DNA from: Dyella sp. AtDHG13
Lineage (GTDB): Bacteria > Pseudomonadota > Gammaproteobacteria > Xanthomonadales > Rhodanobacteraceae
Length of the DNA: 57,771 nucleotides
NCBI RefSeq assembly: GCF_003201105.1
Contig: NZ_QICJ01000019.1
Span: 1-57,771 of the forward strand
Direction: 5' to 3'
Shown here: positions 9,177-18,568 of the stretch, piece by piece
How the letters are laid out: each line of letters starts with the position of its first letter
How positions within the stretch are numbered: position 1 is the first letter of the stretch
Program-made: the position numbers and the translations under genes
Notes under the pieces: generated by a model
What the model was told of the DNA's origin: nothing
The model's input: only the letters and a program-made list of their open reading frames with translations
The model's database searches: none

Positions 9177-10141
9177 CTTGTGGCCTGCTGCCGTCGGAGG
9201 CGCCGCTGCCGCCGGCGGTCGCGGTGCAGTTCATCCTCGATCACGTAGCCCGCCCGACGGACGACGGCGACTGGGCGCATGCGTTACCGCCTTCCTTGGA
9301 TGCCGCCTTGGTCACAGCCGGCGTCAAGCATCGGCCAGGCCCGTTGGCCTTCAATACGGTCATGCACCGCCTTGCGGTGTTGGCTAGCTGGCATCGCGTG
9401 CGCGACTGGACGGCACCGACCGACGCGGCGGCGGTGAAGCGCCTACTGCAGCAGGCCCGCAAAGCGCAGGTCCGTCAGGGGGTGCAGGTGCATTCCAAAA
9501 CGGCGATGACCGTGGAACCGCTGCAGGCCTTGCTCGCCACATGCACCGACGGGGTGCGCGGCGTGCGTGACCGTGCCTTGCTGCTGGTGGCGTGGAGCAG
9601 TGGCGGTCGGCGCCGTTCCGAGGTGGTGGGGTTGCAGGTCACCGACGTGCGCCCGCTCGATGCCGACACCTGGATGGTGACCCTCGGTGCGACCAAGACC
9701 GACACGACCGGCACCCACCGGGAAAAGCCTCTGCGCGGTGAGGCTGCCCACGCCTTGGCCGCCTGGCTGGCCAAGGCGCCGGCCGCCACCGGGCCGCTCT
9801 TTCGGCGGCTGCACCGCGGTGACGCCGTCGGCAGCACGGCCCTTACCGGTGACCACATTGCGCGCATGGTGCAGCGGCGCGCTCGCCTGGCCGGTCTCGC
9901 CGGTGACTGGGCGGCGCACAGCCTGCGCTCGGGTTTCGTCACCGCAGCGGCGCGGCAGGGTGTCCCGCTCGGGGAGGTGATGGCGATGACCGAGCATCGC
10001 GGCGTGGGCACCGTGATGGGCTACTTCCAGGCGGGCAGCTTATTGGCCAGCCGCGCGAGCCACCTCTTGGCGGTCCCTGGCACGCCCGCTCGCGAGGTTA
10101 CGGCATCGACCATACCGTCGCCGGAACCCGGTGTGACCTAA
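9173..10141 (+). CDS. Tyrosine recombinase/integrase, probably N-terminally truncated
   Basis: Catalytic-domain tyrosine recombinase, paralogous to the partial one at 1-552. It carries GGRRRSE (Arg), HSLRSG (HxxR), TEHRG (His) and VMGYFQ (Tyr). Residues about 8-110 look like the later part of the SAM-like core-binding domain (FNTVMHRLAVLASWHR). The first helix usually seen upstream (a T-x-x-A-Y-x-x-D-W-type segment of about 35 residues) is absent. The only available starts are a TTG at 9173, lying inside the broken dehydrogenase, or later codons. The gene therefore appears 5'-truncated at the junction near 9175, and activity is doubtful. Confidence 0.75.
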   Translation: MSCGLLPSEAPLPPAVAVQFILDHVARPTDDGDWAHALPPSLDAALVTAGVKHRPGPLAFNTVMHRLAVLASWHRVRDWTAPTDAAAVKRLLQQARKAQVRQGVQVHSKTAMTVEPLQALLATCTDGVRGVRDRALLLVAWSSGGRRRSEVVGLQVTDVRPLDADTWMVTLGATKTDTTGTHREKPLRGEAAHALAAWLAKAPAATGPLFRRLHRGDAVGSTALTGDHIARMVQRRARLAGLAGDWAAHSLRSGFVTAAARQGVPLGEVMAMTEHRGVGTVMGYFQAGSLLASRASHLLAVPGTPAREVTASTIPSPEPGVT

Positions 10142-10363
10142 GCATCGCATGGCCCGCCCGCATCCCGCGATCGTTGGCCGAGTTCGACTTTGCATCGGCC
10201 AGCCAGGGAACGTTGTGGTGTGGCTGGAAATTTCGTAGCTCCAGGCTGCATCCAAACGCGAGCCAAACGCGTACATCCGAGGAGAACCTCAGGCCATAGG
10301 GTCGCCTTCGAGGGAAGACTACCCTTCGCATGCGCGACAACCCAGGAATCGCGAAACATCGCC
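10142..10363. other. Leader/promoter region of response regulator
   Basis: Non-coding segment between the recombinase and the response regulator. Its main content is the ECF-type promoter at 10247-10273. The predicted transcript would have a leader of about 85 nt. Confidence 0.5.
10247..10273 (+). promoter_or_regulatory. ECF sigma promoter, copy A (TGCATCC-N16-CGTA)
   Basis: The -35-like TGCATCC at 10247-10253 and -10-like CGTA at 10270-10273 are separated by exactly 16 bases, as in three other copies in this window. It points to the response regulator starting at 10364. Confidence 0.7.
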
Positions 10364-10759
10364 ATGACTTCAGTCGATAGCGACATCCAGGTGGGGCCAG
10401 CCATCCCGCGGGCGTTGGTCGTGGAGGACTCTGACGATCTTCGGCAACTCTTCTGCGCCATGCTGGACGCACTCGGTTTCGCGGCTACCAGCGCGAGCAA
10501 TGCCGATGAGGCACTTGCCCTTCTTCGCGGAGCTGGGCCCTTCGATCTGCTGCTGACCGACGTGAACATGCCGGGGACGATGGACGGCTCTGTTCTGGCC
10601 GCCATGGCCCGCCAGCTGTTCGAGCGCCTGATGATCATCGTCGTGACGGCGGAGCCTCGACAGGATCTCGCGGAGCTGCCCCACGATGTCACCGTGCTGG
10701 CGAAGCCTTTCTACCTGAGAGATCTGGCGGCGGAGATCGATCGCTCCAGGACCCGGTGA
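10364..10759 (+). CDS. Single-domain response regulator
   Basis: A 131-residue receiver domain with no output domain, like CheY-type relays. Visible are the acidic pocket (VVEDSDD), the phosphoacceptor Asp in LLTDVNMPG, the switch Thr in IVVTAEP and the conserved Lys in VLAKPFY. The start ATG at 10364 is chosen because homology begins just after it; an upstream in-frame extension looks non-coding. No histidine kinase is adjacent, so its partner is unknown. It sits behind ECF promoter copy A, suggesting induction together with the lipid and photolyase genes. Confidence 0.85.
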   Translation: MTSVDSDIQVGPAIPRALVVEDSDDLRQLFCAMLDALGFAATSASNADEALALLRGAGPFDLLLTDVNMPGTMDGSVLAAMARQLFERLMIIVVTAEPRQDLAELPHDVTVLAKPFYLRDLAAEIDRSRTR

Positions 10760-10930
10760 GGCGTATTCATCGGTCGCTTGAACAAATGCCATGCAAAGGA
10801 TGGCGCTCCTTTCCATGGTCTTGCCGCATTGCGTGCTGCACACGTGAGAACGGGCGCCCAAATGGCAAGACCTCGCGCCGTCCGCGCTCGAGTAGACGCC
10901 CCTGTTTCCCCTGGTTCGGCATGGATTCCC

Positions 10931-11767
10931 ATGGATATTCACTTCGCGTCTCGTCTGCTTGCGTCACCTCTCGCCTGCCTTCCTGGCCTGCTCCCAAGGC
11001 CAGTTGCCCTCTGCCTGCTGCTGACGGCATCCGGCCTACTGCACGCCGGGTCATTCGAAGGCGTGTCGCATTATTCGGGCATGGCGTACGCTGCCGATAA
11101 CGGCCAGTTGCGCTATCGGGAGGAGCACTGGCTGTTCCGGGAGCAAGGCACGCTGACGCGCCTGGTCCTGTATCGCTGCTCGGGCGGGCAGCCGTTTGCG
11201 CGCAAGTGGTTGCATTACGGGGATCAACCCGGGGCGCCGGATTTCAGTTTCCAGGATGCGCGCGATGGCTACGAGGAAGGTGCGACGCGCATGCTAGGGG
11301 CATGGCGTGTCTATGTGAGAGAACGCGCTGATGCGCCCACGCAGTCCGCGGACCTTCCGGCGCGGCCGGACACGGTCGTCGATGCGGGATTCGACGCGTT
11401 CGTGCAGTCCCACTGGGCAGCATTGAACCGCCCCGAGGGAGTGCAAGCGGCGTTCGTGGTGCCCGGCCGGCTGGGTTACCTGGACCTCAAGCTCAAGCCA
11501 TTGACGAATGTTCATGGCGACTCGCGCCAATTCCGCCTTGGCCTTGACGGGTTCCTGGGCGCCCTTGCCCCATCGGTGTGGCTGACTTACGCGAACGTCG
11601 ATCACCGCCTGGAGGAATTCGCAGGGATTAGCAATATCCGCGACGAGCGAGGTCGCCGCCAACGGGTGCGGATCCAATTTCCCCGAGAGGCTATCGGTCC
11701 CGCGCCCGCGCAACCCGACGTCGAGGCGGCCGCCCGATTGCCGCTCGCCTCGCATTGTCCGCCCTGA
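10931..11767 (+). CDS. Secreted protein of unknown function in lipid/ECF locus
   Basis: A 278-residue protein with a long hydrophobic N-terminal stretch (PVALCLLLTASGLLHAG), consistent with a signal peptide, then a soluble domain starting SFEGVSHYSGMAYAADNGQLRY. It has one conserved-looking Cys (LYRCSGG) and a repeated W/Y-rich pattern. I do not recognise a family. It lies 171 nt after the response regulator and just before the promoter of the desaturase operon, so it is probably co-transcribed with the response regulator. The ATG at 10931 is chosen because it places the signal peptide at the N-terminus; upstream in-frame codons to 10778 look like non-coding sequence. Confidence 0.6.
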   Translation: MDIHFASRLLASPLACLPGLLPRPVALCLLLTASGLLHAGSFEGVSHYSGMAYAADNGQLRYREEHWLFREQGTLTRLVLYRCSGGQPFARKWLHYGDQPGAPDFSFQDARDGYEEGATRMLGAWRVYVRERADAPTQSADLPARPDTVVDAGFDAFVQSHWAALNRPEGVQAAFVVPGRLGYLDLKLKPLTNVHGDSRQFRLGLDGFLGALAPSVWLTYANVDHRLEEFAGISNIRDERGRRQRVRIQFPREAIGPAPAQPDVEAAARLPLASHCPP

Positions 11768-11775
11768 GCGGACGC

Positions 11776-11802
11776 TGCATCCAATCGATGCCACGCGACG
11801 TA
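11776..11802 (+). promoter_or_regulatory. ECF sigma promoter, copy B (TGCATCC-N16-CGTA)
   Basis: TGCATCC at 11776-11782, 16-base spacer, CGTA at 11799-11802, followed by TAC as in the folE copy. Predicted transcription starts roughly 20-25 nt before the desaturase ATG at 11832, so this would drive the whole lipid operon to about 19.1 kb. Confidence 0.75.
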
Positions 11803-11831
11803 TACGTCACATACCACGGCGGAACCCTTCC

Positions 11832-12785
11832 ATGAGCCACCCGCTTTTCCCGCAAGCCCCGTCGAAAAGCGGCTCCCTGATGCAGCGCGTGCGCCTGTGG
11901 TTCGACGCGGGCTCCGAAGTTTCGGCGTCCGGTGCGTCGCATCGCATCGACTGGGTACGCGCCATTCCCTTCCTTGCCATGCACCTGGCGTGCCTTGGCG
12001 TGATCTGGGTCGGTACCTCGCCCGTGGCCCTGGTGACGGCGGCCGTCCTTTATGCGGTCCGCATGTTTGCCCTCACCGGCTTCTACCATCGGTACTTCTC
12101 GCATCGCGCATTTCGTACCTCGCGCGCCGTGCAGTTTGCTTTCGCGTTGATCGGGGCGTCTTGCGTGCAGCGCGGCCCGTTGTGGTGGGCCGCGCATCAC
12201 CGCAACCACCATCGTCACGCCGACACGGAACTCGACCCCCACTCCCCGACTGTTTACGGCTTTCTCTGGAGCCACGCCGGCTGGTTCCTGACGCCGGAAG
12301 CTTTCCACACGGATCTGGATCGCGTGACCGATCTTCGCGGCTATCCGGAGCTTCGCTGGCTGGATCGGTACGACACGGCCATACCCGTCGCGCTCGCGCT
12401 GCTGCTGTTCGGTTTCGGCTCGCTGCTCCACGCCCTGGCGCCCTCCTGGGGAACCAGTGGCGGGCAGATGCTCGTGTGGGGTTTTTTCATCTCCACCATC
12501 GTGCTGTTCCACGCGACGGTCACCATCAACTCCCTGGCCCACCGCTTTGGGCGACGCCGCTTTCCCACCAACGACGACAGCCGCAACAACACCTGGCTGG
12601 CCTTGATCACCTTCGGCGAGGGCTGGCACAACAATCACCACTTCTATCCCGGCTCGGCGAGGCAGGGCTTCCGCTGGTGGGAGATCGACCTCACCTGGTA
12701 CGGCCTGCGCTTTCTGGCCCTGCTTGGCCTGGTATGGGATCTCAAGCCCGTACCCGCCTGGGTGCATCGCAAGGCGGAGTACTAG
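11832..12785 (+). CDS. Membrane fatty acid (acyl-CoA) desaturase
   Basis: A 317-residue integral membrane di-iron desaturase of the delta-9 acyl-CoA type, which introduces a cis double bond into a saturated acyl chain using O2. The three histidine boxes are present: HRYFSH (86-91), HHRNHH (122-127) and HNNHH (266-270). Hydrophobic pairs flank them (for example VIWVGTSPVALVTAAVLYAV). It is the first gene behind ECF promoter copy B, and its stop is 2 nt from the next start. It would supply unsaturated acyl chains, the substrate for the two cyclopropane-synthase-type enzymes downstream. Confidence 0.9.
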   Translation: MSHPLFPQAPSKSGSLMQRVRLWFDAGSEVSASGASHRIDWVRAIPFLAMHLACLGVIWVGTSPVALVTAAVLYAVRMFALTGFYHRYFSHRAFRTSRAVQFAFALIGASCVQRGPLWWAAHHRNHHRHADTELDPHSPTVYGFLWSHAGWFLTPEAFHTDLDRVTDLRGYPELRWLDRYDTAIPVALALLLFGFGSLLHALAPSWGTSGGQMLVWGFFISTIVLFHATVTINSLAHRFGRRRFPTNDDSRNNTWLALITFGEGWHNNHHFYPGSARQGFRWWEIDLTWYGLRFLALLGLVWDLKPVPAWVHRKAEY

Positions 12786-12787
12786 GC

Positions 12788-14062
12788 ATGCGCGTCGCCG
12801 TCATCGGTTCGGGTATCGCAGGGCTTGCCTCGGCATGGCTGTTGTCCCGTGAACACGCCGTCACCTTGTATGAAGCCAACGATTACCTTGGTGGCCACAC
12901 ACATACGCACCACGTGCAATTGGCGGGCGAATCCTACGAGGTCGACTCGGGGTTCATCGTGCACAACCCCGTGCATTACCCCTTGCTGCATGCCTTGTTC
13001 GACGAACTGGGCGTGCGTTCACAGCCCACCACGATGAGCTTCTCGGCCAGGCACGAAGCCAGCGGCCTGGAGTACAACGCAACCACCCTCGATACGTTGT
13101 TCTGCCAGCGACGCAACCTGCTGTCGCCGCGCTTCTGGGGCATGGTGCGCGATCTCGTTCGATTCTATCGGGAGGCGCCGGCGCTTCTCGCCCTGTCGAG
13201 CGCAGGACCGACGCTTGGCGACTACCTACAGCAAAACGGCTATGGTGCCGCGTTTCGCGACCATCATCTGGTTCCGATGGCGTCCGCGCTGTGGTCATCG
13301 CCGTCGCGGCAGATACTCCAGTTTCCCGCGCGTTACCTCGTGCAGTTCATGGCCAACCACCAGATGCTGCAAGTGAGCGGACGTCCGCAGTGGCAGGTGG
13401 TGAAAGGGGGTTCTTCGACCTACGTACGCGCCCTGCGCCAACGCTGGGATGTCGATGAGCGCCTGTCCTCGCCCGTGCGCTCGGTAACTCGCCAGGGCGC
13501 CCAGGTAGCGATTGATTCCAACCGGGGGTTGGAGCATTTCGATCACCTCGTCATGGCATGCCATAGCGACCAGGCGCTTGCATTGCTTTCCGATCCTTCC
13601 GAGCGTGAGAGGGACATCCTTGGCGCCATGCCCTATCAGGCCAATCAAGTGGCGCTGCATACCGATGCGAGCGTGCTGCCCCGCTCTCGCAAGGCCTGGG
13701 CGGCCTGGAACGCGGTGATCCCCGAAAATCCGGAAGCGCCCTGCACAGTCAGTTACTGCATGAACCTGCTGCAGCGCATCGATGCACCCGAACCGCTGGT
13801 GGTCAGCCTCAACCAGACCGAATCGATCAACCCCGCGCGAATACTGCGCCGGATGACATACAGCCATCCCGTCTATACGGCCGCCTCGGTTGCTGCGCAG
13901 GCGCGCAAGGCGGAAATCCAGGGAATCCGCAGAACCTGGTACGCCGGGGCGTATTGGGGCTGGGGGTTCCATGAGGACGGCATGCGCAGCGCGGTGGAAG
14001 TGGCACAGAAGCTCTGCTCCCTCGTCCGCCTGCCCCAGGCCATGCGCGAGACCTGCCCGTGA
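12788..14062 (+). CDS. NAD(P)/FAD-binding oxidoreductase (COG2907 type)
   Basis: A 424-residue flavoprotein with the N-terminal dinucleotide motif [15 protein letters not shown] (GxGxxG at about 7-12), followed by [10 protein letters not shown] and [10 protein letters not shown], and the C-terminal FAD-contact segment [18 protein letters not shown]. It resembles the amine-oxidase/phytoene-desaturase fold and is the type regularly encoded beside DUF1365 and cyclopropane synthases. The exact substrate is unknown; a membrane acyl chain is likely by context. The open frame extends upstream inside the desaturase gene, but the ATG at 12788 gives the Rossmann fold at the expected N-terminal position. 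Confidence 0.85.
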   Translation: MRVAVIGSGIAGLASAWLLSREHAVTLYEANDYLGGHTHTHHVQLAGESYEVDSGFIVHNPVHYPLLHALFDELGVRSQPTTMSFSARHEASGLEYNATTLDTLFCQRRNLLSPRFWGMVRDLVRFYREAPALLALSSAGPTLGDYLQQNGYGAAFRDHHLVPMASALWSSPSRQILQFPARYLVQFMANHQMLQVSGRPQWQVVKGGSSTYVRALRQRWDVDERLSSPVRSVTRQGAQVAIDSNRGLEHFDHLVMACHSDQALALLSDPSERERDILGAMPYQANQVALHTDASVLPRSRKAWAAWNAVIPENPEAPCTVSYCMNLLQRIDAPEPLVVSLNQTESINPARILRRMTYSHPVYTAASVAAQARKAEIQGIRRTWYAGAYWGWGFHEDGMRSAVEVAQKLCSLVRLPQAMRETCP

Positions 14063-14847
14063 GCGCGCTGGCCAGCGCCGTTTATGAGGGCGTGGTGACG
14101 CATAGACGCCATGCGCCGCGGGCACATGCGTTCCGCTATCGCATGGCGCAGTTGCTGCTGGATCTGGACGAGATCGAGGAGGTGTTTCAGCATCATCCCC
14201 TGTGGTCGGCCAATCGCCGCAATCTCGCCGAATGGCGACGGGATGACTACCTCGGCCCCGCCGAGATGCCGCTTGCAGAAGCCGTGCGCGAGCGTGTGCG
14301 CAGTCACTGCGGCCAGGTGCCCCGTGGCCCCATCCGCATGCTCGCGCATCCGCGTTATGCGGGGTATGTGTTCAATCCCGTCACCTTCTACTATTGCTAT
14401 GAATGCGATGGCGTCACGCTGTCGTGCATCGTGGCCGAGATCACCAACACGCCGTGGAGCGAGCGCCATGCCTACGTGCTGACGGCCGATCGCGCACTGC
14501 GCCGTGGCCGCGCCATGGCCTGGAACTTCGATAAGCAGTTCCACGTGTCACCTTTCATGGCGATGACGCGCCAGTACGACTGGCGGTTTACGCCGCCCGC
14601 CGACGACCTGTTGGTGCACATGAAAGTGCGCGACGGCAACGCCTGCGAGTTCGATGCATCGCTGTCCCTGCAACGCCGCCCCTTGGATCGCCATGCGCTT
14701 GGGCGGGTGCTGTGGCGCTATCCGCTCATGACTGCGCAAGTCATCGGCGCCATCCATTGGCAAGCGCTCAAGCTTTGGCTCAAGCGCACTCCCGTCCACG
14801 ACCATCCAGCCGGCCATGGCAGGCTGCATCCAAGGGAAATGTCATGA
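14059..14847 (+). CDS. DUF1365 family protein
   Basis: A 262-residue protein of the DUF1365 family: start [20 protein letters not shown] (with the H-R-R/F-Y-R pattern), central [17 protein letters not shown] and [15 protein letters not shown], and KQFHVSPFM. The biochemical activity is unknown; genes of this family nearly always sit between a COG2907 oxidoreductase and a cyclopropane-fatty-acid-synthase homologue, as here. Translation begins at a GTG that overlaps the preceding TGA, and the gene ends in an ATGA overlap with the next. Confidence 0.88.
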   Translation: MSALASAVYEGVVTHRRHAPRAHAFRYRMAQLLLDLDEIEEVFQHHPLWSANRRNLAEWRRDDYLGPAEMPLAEAVRERVRSHCGQVPRGPIRMLAHPRYAGYVFNPVTFYYCYECDGVTLSCIVAEITNTPWSERHAYVLTADRALRRGRAMAWNFDKQFHVSPFMAMTRQYDWRFTPPADDLLVHMKVRDGNACEFDASLSLQRRPLDRHALGRVLWRYPLMTAQVIGAIHWQALKLWLKRTPVHDHPAGHGRLHPREMS

Positions 14848-16142
14848 CCGAAATCGCCAAGCAGCGTCTGATGAGTGCGGACGCCACGCGACCTGGCCTG
14901 ATTGATCGCCTGTTGAGGGAGCGCCTGCTCAAGGCCATGGGTGGCTTGCGCCACGGCGTGCTGTGCCTGCGCGATGCCGTCGGCGCCATCGACGTGGGTT
15001 CGGCCAACGAAGGCGTGGATGCCTTGCGCGTGCACGTACATGTACACGACATGCGCTTCTATCGTGCATTGGCGCTCAACGGCAGTGTCGGCGCGGGTGA
15101 AGCCTATGCCCAGGGTTGGTGGCGCTGTGAAGACCCGGTCGGCCTGGTGCGGCTCCTGGTACGCAACCGCGACTTGCTCGACGGCATGGAGGGCGGCATG
15201 GCCAAACTGGGCGGGCTCGCCATGCGGGTCTGGCACGCCTTGCATGAGAACACCCGCGCCGGCGCGCGGCGCAATATCGCCGCCCACTATGACCTCGGCA
15301 ACGAATTTTTCTCGTTGTTCTTGTCGTCGGATCTGATGTATTCGTCGGCCCTGTGGGGCGATAACGATGACACGCTCGAATCCGCCTCAAGACGAAAGCT
15401 CGACGTGATCTGCCGCAAGCTGGATCTCAAACCGGGCGACCGCGTCGTGGAGATCGGCACAGGCTGGGGCGGCTTCGCGCTCCATGCCGCCAGGCACTAC
15501 GGCTGCCACGTCACCACCACCACCATTTCGCGTGAACAGCACGCGCTGGCCAGCGAGCGCATCGCCGGCGCGGGCCTCGCCGATCGCGTCAGCCTGCTGC
15601 TCAAGGATTACCGCGATCTGGATGGCCGCTACGACAAGCTGGTGTCGATCGAGATGATCGAAGCCATCGGCGCGCGCTATCTGCCGGTTTACTTCGCCAA
15701 GCTCAGCGAGCTGCTCAAACCCGGCGGCATGGGCCTGGTTCAAGCCATCACGATCGAGGATCACCGCTATGAGCGGGCACTGGCCTCGGTCGACTTCATC
15801 AAACGGCATATTTTTCCCGGCAGTTTCATCCCGTCGTTGAACGCCATCCTGGCGGCGAAGACGCGTGTCAGCGACCTGGCCCTGGTACATCAGGAGGATT
15901 TCGGCCTGTCCTATGCCCGCACGCTCCACGCGTGGCGAGAGCGGTTTCTGGCCCGTCTTGCGGACGCGCGCGCACAGGGGTTTGACGAACGTTTTCTTCG
16001 CCTGTGGGAGTTCTACCTGGCCTACTGCGAAGGCGGCTTCCTGGAGCGCTCCATCGGCGTGTCGCATCTGCTTCTGGCCAAGCCTGGCGCGCTACCGCCC
16101 GCCGCCCGATGGACGGCGCGCGACCGAGGCGGCGAAGCATGA
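14844..16142 (+). CDS. Cyclopropane-fatty-acid synthase family methyltransferase, copy 1
   Basis: A 432-residue SAM-dependent enzyme of the cyclopropane/mycolic-acid synthase family. The N-terminal lipid-binding part is followed by [13 protein letters not shown] and [11 protein letters not shown], the SAM motif [11 protein letters not shown] at about 203-213, SIEMIEAIG, and the C-terminal [11 protein letters not shown] and YCEGGF. The family adds a SAM-derived methyl(ene) group to the double bond of phospholipid acyl chains. Full length compared with about 380-430 for the family. It starts at ATGA overlapping DUF1365 and ends in an ATGA overlap with DUF2878, so it is translationally coupled. 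Confidence 0.92.
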   Translation: MTEIAKQRLMSADATRPGLIDRLLRERLLKAMGGLRHGVLCLRDAVGAIDVGSANEGVDALRVHVHVHDMRFYRALALNGSVGAGEAYAQGWWRCEDPVGLVRLLVRNRDLLDGMEGGMAKLGGLAMRVWHALHENTRAGARRNIAAHYDLGNEFFSLFLSSDLMYSSALWGDNDDTLESASRRKLDVICRKLDLKPGDRVVEIGTGWGGFALHAARHYGCHVTTTTISREQHALASERIAGAGLADRVSLLLKDYRDLDGRYDKLVSIEMIEAIGARYLPVYFAKLSELLKPGGMGLVQAITIEDHRYERALASVDFIKRHIFPGSFIPSLNAILAAKTRVSDLALVHQEDFGLSYARTLHAWRERFLARLADARAQGFDERFLRLWEFYLAYCEGGFLERSIGVSHLLLAKPGALPPAARWTARDRGGEA

Positions 16143-16672
16143 CGTTCTGGATCAACCTCCTGGGTTACCAGTCGGTGTGGTTCCTGCTGGTGCGCGGGGC
16201 CGCGCACGCACAGCTTGCCTTGCCGCTGCTCGCCGGTGCCGCGTTCGTGCTCGGTCAGCTGCTTGCGACGCAGCACACCTCGCTAGAGGCGCGGCTTCTG
16301 GTGGCGGCCCTGTTGATGGGGCTGTTCGTCGACGGCGTGGCTGCTTCCACCGGCTGGCTGCACTATGCCTCGCCACAACCCGCGTGGCCGTCGCAAGGCG
16401 CGCCCCTATGGATCCTGATGCTCTGGGCCTGCTTCGCCACGACCATCACGCGATCGCTGTCGGTATTGCGAAGCCGACCGTGGCTGGCTGCGCTGGCGGG
16501 TGGCATCGGCGCACCGCTGGCCTATCTCGCCGCGGCACACGGATGGGGCGCGGTGCAGGTGTCGTACTGGCCGGGCTTGTCCTGGATCGCCGCCTGCTGG
16601 GCACTGGCGTTGCCGCTGCTGGGCGCCCTCAGCCGACGCGATGCTCCACGCGATGAGGCGCGTCGGGCATGA
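16139..16672 (+). CDS. DUF2878 membrane protein
   Basis: A 177-residue, strongly hydrophobic protein with about five predicted membrane segments (for example ALPLLAGAAFVLGQLLA and WLAALAGGIGAPLAYLAAA). Start FWINLLGYQSVWFLLV and the central PLWILMLWACFATTI match the DUF2878 pattern. Function is not established; the family is a frequent partner of the cyclopropane-synthase/DUF1365 cassette in gammaproteobacteria. Both ends overlap neighbouring genes by 4 nt. Confidence 0.8.
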   Translation: MTFWINLLGYQSVWFLLVRGAAHAQLALPLLAGAAFVLGQLLATQHTSLEARLLVAALLMGLFVDGVAASTGWLHYASPQPAWPSQGAPLWILMLWACFATTITRSLSVLRSRPWLAALAGGIGAPLAYLAAAHGWGAVQVSYWPGLSWIAACWALALPLLGALSRRDAPRDEARRA

Positions 16673-17466
16673 GCGGCGCGATGCAACTGCTGTCCCTGGG
16701 CGTGATCATGGCGCTGATCATGGCGCTGGGCTGGGACTGGCAGCGGCGTCGCCGCAATGCCGGCATCGTCGACGTATTGTGGGCTGCCGGTCTGGGCGTC
16801 GCTGCCGTGCTGATGGCCGTGACAGGCACCGGCGCGGTGTTGCCTCGCGCACTGCTCGCTCTCTTGGGCGGCATCTGGTCGTGGCGTCTGGCCGCGCATC
16901 TATGGCACCGCGTGAACCGCGAAGCGGAAGACGGGCGCTATCGCCACCTGCGCGCGCACTGGCAAGGTAGCCAGGCCAAGTTCTTCTTGTTCTTCCAGGC
17001 ACAGGCGCTGCTTGTGCTGGTGTTCGCGCTGCCGTTCATGGCGGTAGCCGCCAATCCGGTCGGAAGCATGACTGCCTGGACAGCAGGTGGCGTGCTGCTG
17101 TGGCTGGCCAGTGTCGCGCTGGAATCGCTTGCCGACCGGCAGCTGGCCGCTTTCCGTGCCGACCCGGCTCGACGCGGCAAGACCTGTCGCTCGGGCCTGT
17201 GGCGTTACTCGCGCCACCCGAATTATTTCTTCGAGTGGTTGCACTGGTTCAGCTATGTCGCGCTTGCCGTGGGCTCGCCGATCGGCTGGCTGGCTTGGTC
17301 AGGCCCACTGATGATGTACGTGTTCCTGCGCTGGATAAGCGGCGTTCCTTACACCGAGGCCCAGGCACTGCGCACGCGGGGCGACGACTACCGCGCGTAT
17401 CAGCAAAGCACGCCCATGCTGTTTCCATGGCCTCCCCGTTCCGATGCTTCCAGGAGATCCTCATGA
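16669..17466 (+). CDS. DUF1295 (steroid 5-alpha-reductase C-terminal-like) membrane protein
   Basis: A 265-residue polytopic membrane protein. The C-terminus carries the DUF1295/isoprenylcysteine-methyltransferase-like signature: GLWRYSRHPNYFFEWLHW and RWISGVPYTEAQALRTRG followed by YRAYQQSTPMLFPWPP. Family members are putative NAD(P)H-dependent reductases or methyltransferases acting on lipids. In this operon it is a candidate reductase of a modified acyl chain, but that is inference. ATGA overlaps occur on both sides. Confidence 0.85.
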   Translation: MSGAMQLLSLGVIMALIMALGWDWQRRRRNAGIVDVLWAAGLGVAAVLMAVTGTGAVLPRALLALLGGIWSWRLAAHLWHRVNREAEDGRYRHLRAHWQGSQAKFFLFFQAQALLVLVFALPFMAVAANPVGSMTAWTAGGVLLWLASVALESLADRQLAAFRADPARRGKTCRSGLWRYSRHPNYFFEWLHWFSYVALAVGSPIGWLAWSGPLMMYVFLRWISGVPYTEAQALRTRGDDYRAYQQSTPMLFPWPPRSDASRRSS

Positions 17467-18551
17467 GCGCGACCCTCGCCTCTACCGACGAACTGCACGC
17501 CGATCGCCCCGCCCCTGGACTGCTTGGACTGGCCGAACGCGGACTGCTGCCCGATACCCTGCTAAGGGCGGGCATTCGCCGACTGTGCGCGCAGCGCCTG
17601 GCCGAGTGCTATCGCGGCGGCGCCAGTGCCAGCCAGGAGCGCCATCAGCGCCTGATCCACAGGCTGCGCCACGGCCCCATGGCCATTCATACCGACGCCG
17701 CCAATGCCCAGCATTACGAATTGCCCGCCGCTTTTTTCGAACGCTGCCTCGGCCCGAACCTGAAGTACTCATCCTGCTACTTCCCGGAAGCAGACACCAC
17801 CTTGGAGCAGGCGGAGCTGTTCATGCTCGAGCTGTATGCCCAGCGCGCACAGTTGTGCGACGGGCAGGACATACTTGAGCTCGGATGTGGCTGGGGCTCC
17901 CTCACGCTCTGGATGGCCGAACGCTTCCCCGCATCGCGCATCACCGCCGTGTCCAATTCGCACTCCCAGCGCGCCCACATCATGGCGAAGTGCCATGAGC
18001 GCGGATTGGGCAACGTGCAGGTCATCACCTGCGACATCAATGCGCTCGATCTTCCCGGCGAAAGCTATGACCGCTGCATATCGGTCGAAATGTTCGAACA
18101 TGTGCGGAACCACGAGCTGCTGATGCAACGCATCGCGGGCTGGCTACGCCGCGATGGGCGGCTTTTCGTGCACATTTTCGCGCATCGCCATGCCGCCTAC
18201 CCGTTTGAAACGGAAGGCGAAGACAACTGGATGGGGCGGCACTTCTTTACTGGCGGCATGATGCCTGCCGCGGACACGCTGCTCTGCTTCCAGCGCGACC
18301 TGTGCCTTGAACGGCAATGGCTGGTGGACGGCACGCATTATCAACGCACCGCCAATGCGTGGCTGGCGCGCCAGGACGAGCAACGCGGTCCGGTGCTGTC
18401 GGTGTTGAAAAACGCCTACGGCAATGATGCCCTCGCCAGCCTCTGGTTTCAGCGCTGGCGCATGTTCTGGATGTCATGCGCGGAACTGTTCGGCTATCGC
18501 CACGGCCAGGAGTGGCTGGTAGCCCATTACCGATTTGTGCGGGAGCGGTAA
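17463..18551 (+). CDS. Cyclopropane-fatty-acid synthase-like methyltransferase, copy 2
   Basis: A 362-residue class I SAM methyltransferase related to copy 1 but divergent. The SAM motif LELGCGWGSLTL lies at about 138-149, then VSNSHSQRAHI, SVEMFEHVRNHE, FVHIFAHRHAAYPFE and WMGRHFFTGGMMP. Closest in type to the SAM-dependent enzymes annotated as cyclopropane-like or, in alphaproteobacteria, to enzymes of furan fatty acid synthesis. Having two distinct family members in one operon suggests sequential steps on the same acyl chain. Start at ATGA overlapping DUF1295. Confidence 0.85.
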   Translation: MSATLASTDELHADRPAPGLLGLAERGLLPDTLLRAGIRRLCAQRLAECYRGGASASQERHQRLIHRLRHGPMAIHTDAANAQHYELPAAFFERCLGPNLKYSSCYFPEADTTLEQAELFMLELYAQRAQLCDGQDILELGCGWGSLTLWMAERFPASRITAVSNSHSQRAHIMAKCHERGLGNVQVITCDINALDLPGESYDRCISVEMFEHVRNHELLMQRIAGWLRRDGRLFVHIFAHRHAAYPFETEGEDNWMGRHFFTGGMMPAADTLLCFQRDLCLERQWLVDGTHYQRTANAWLARQDEQRGPVLSVLKNAYGNDALASLWFQRWRMFWMSCAELFGYRHGQEWLVAHYRFVRER

Positions 18552-18568
18552 CCATGGGAGAGCACGTC

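Noticed and set aside
9443-9997. Minus-strand open frame (184 codons) inside the right recombinase
   Set aside because: Shadow frame; recombinase motifs lie on the plus strand.
11691-12767. Minus-strand frame of 358 codons over the desaturase gene
   Set aside because: Desaturase histidine boxes are on the plus strand; this frame is a compositional artefact.
14825-14852. TGCATCC inside the DUF1365/CFA junction as another ECF promoter
   Set aside because: No CGTA at a 16-base distance and it lies within a tightly coupled operon.
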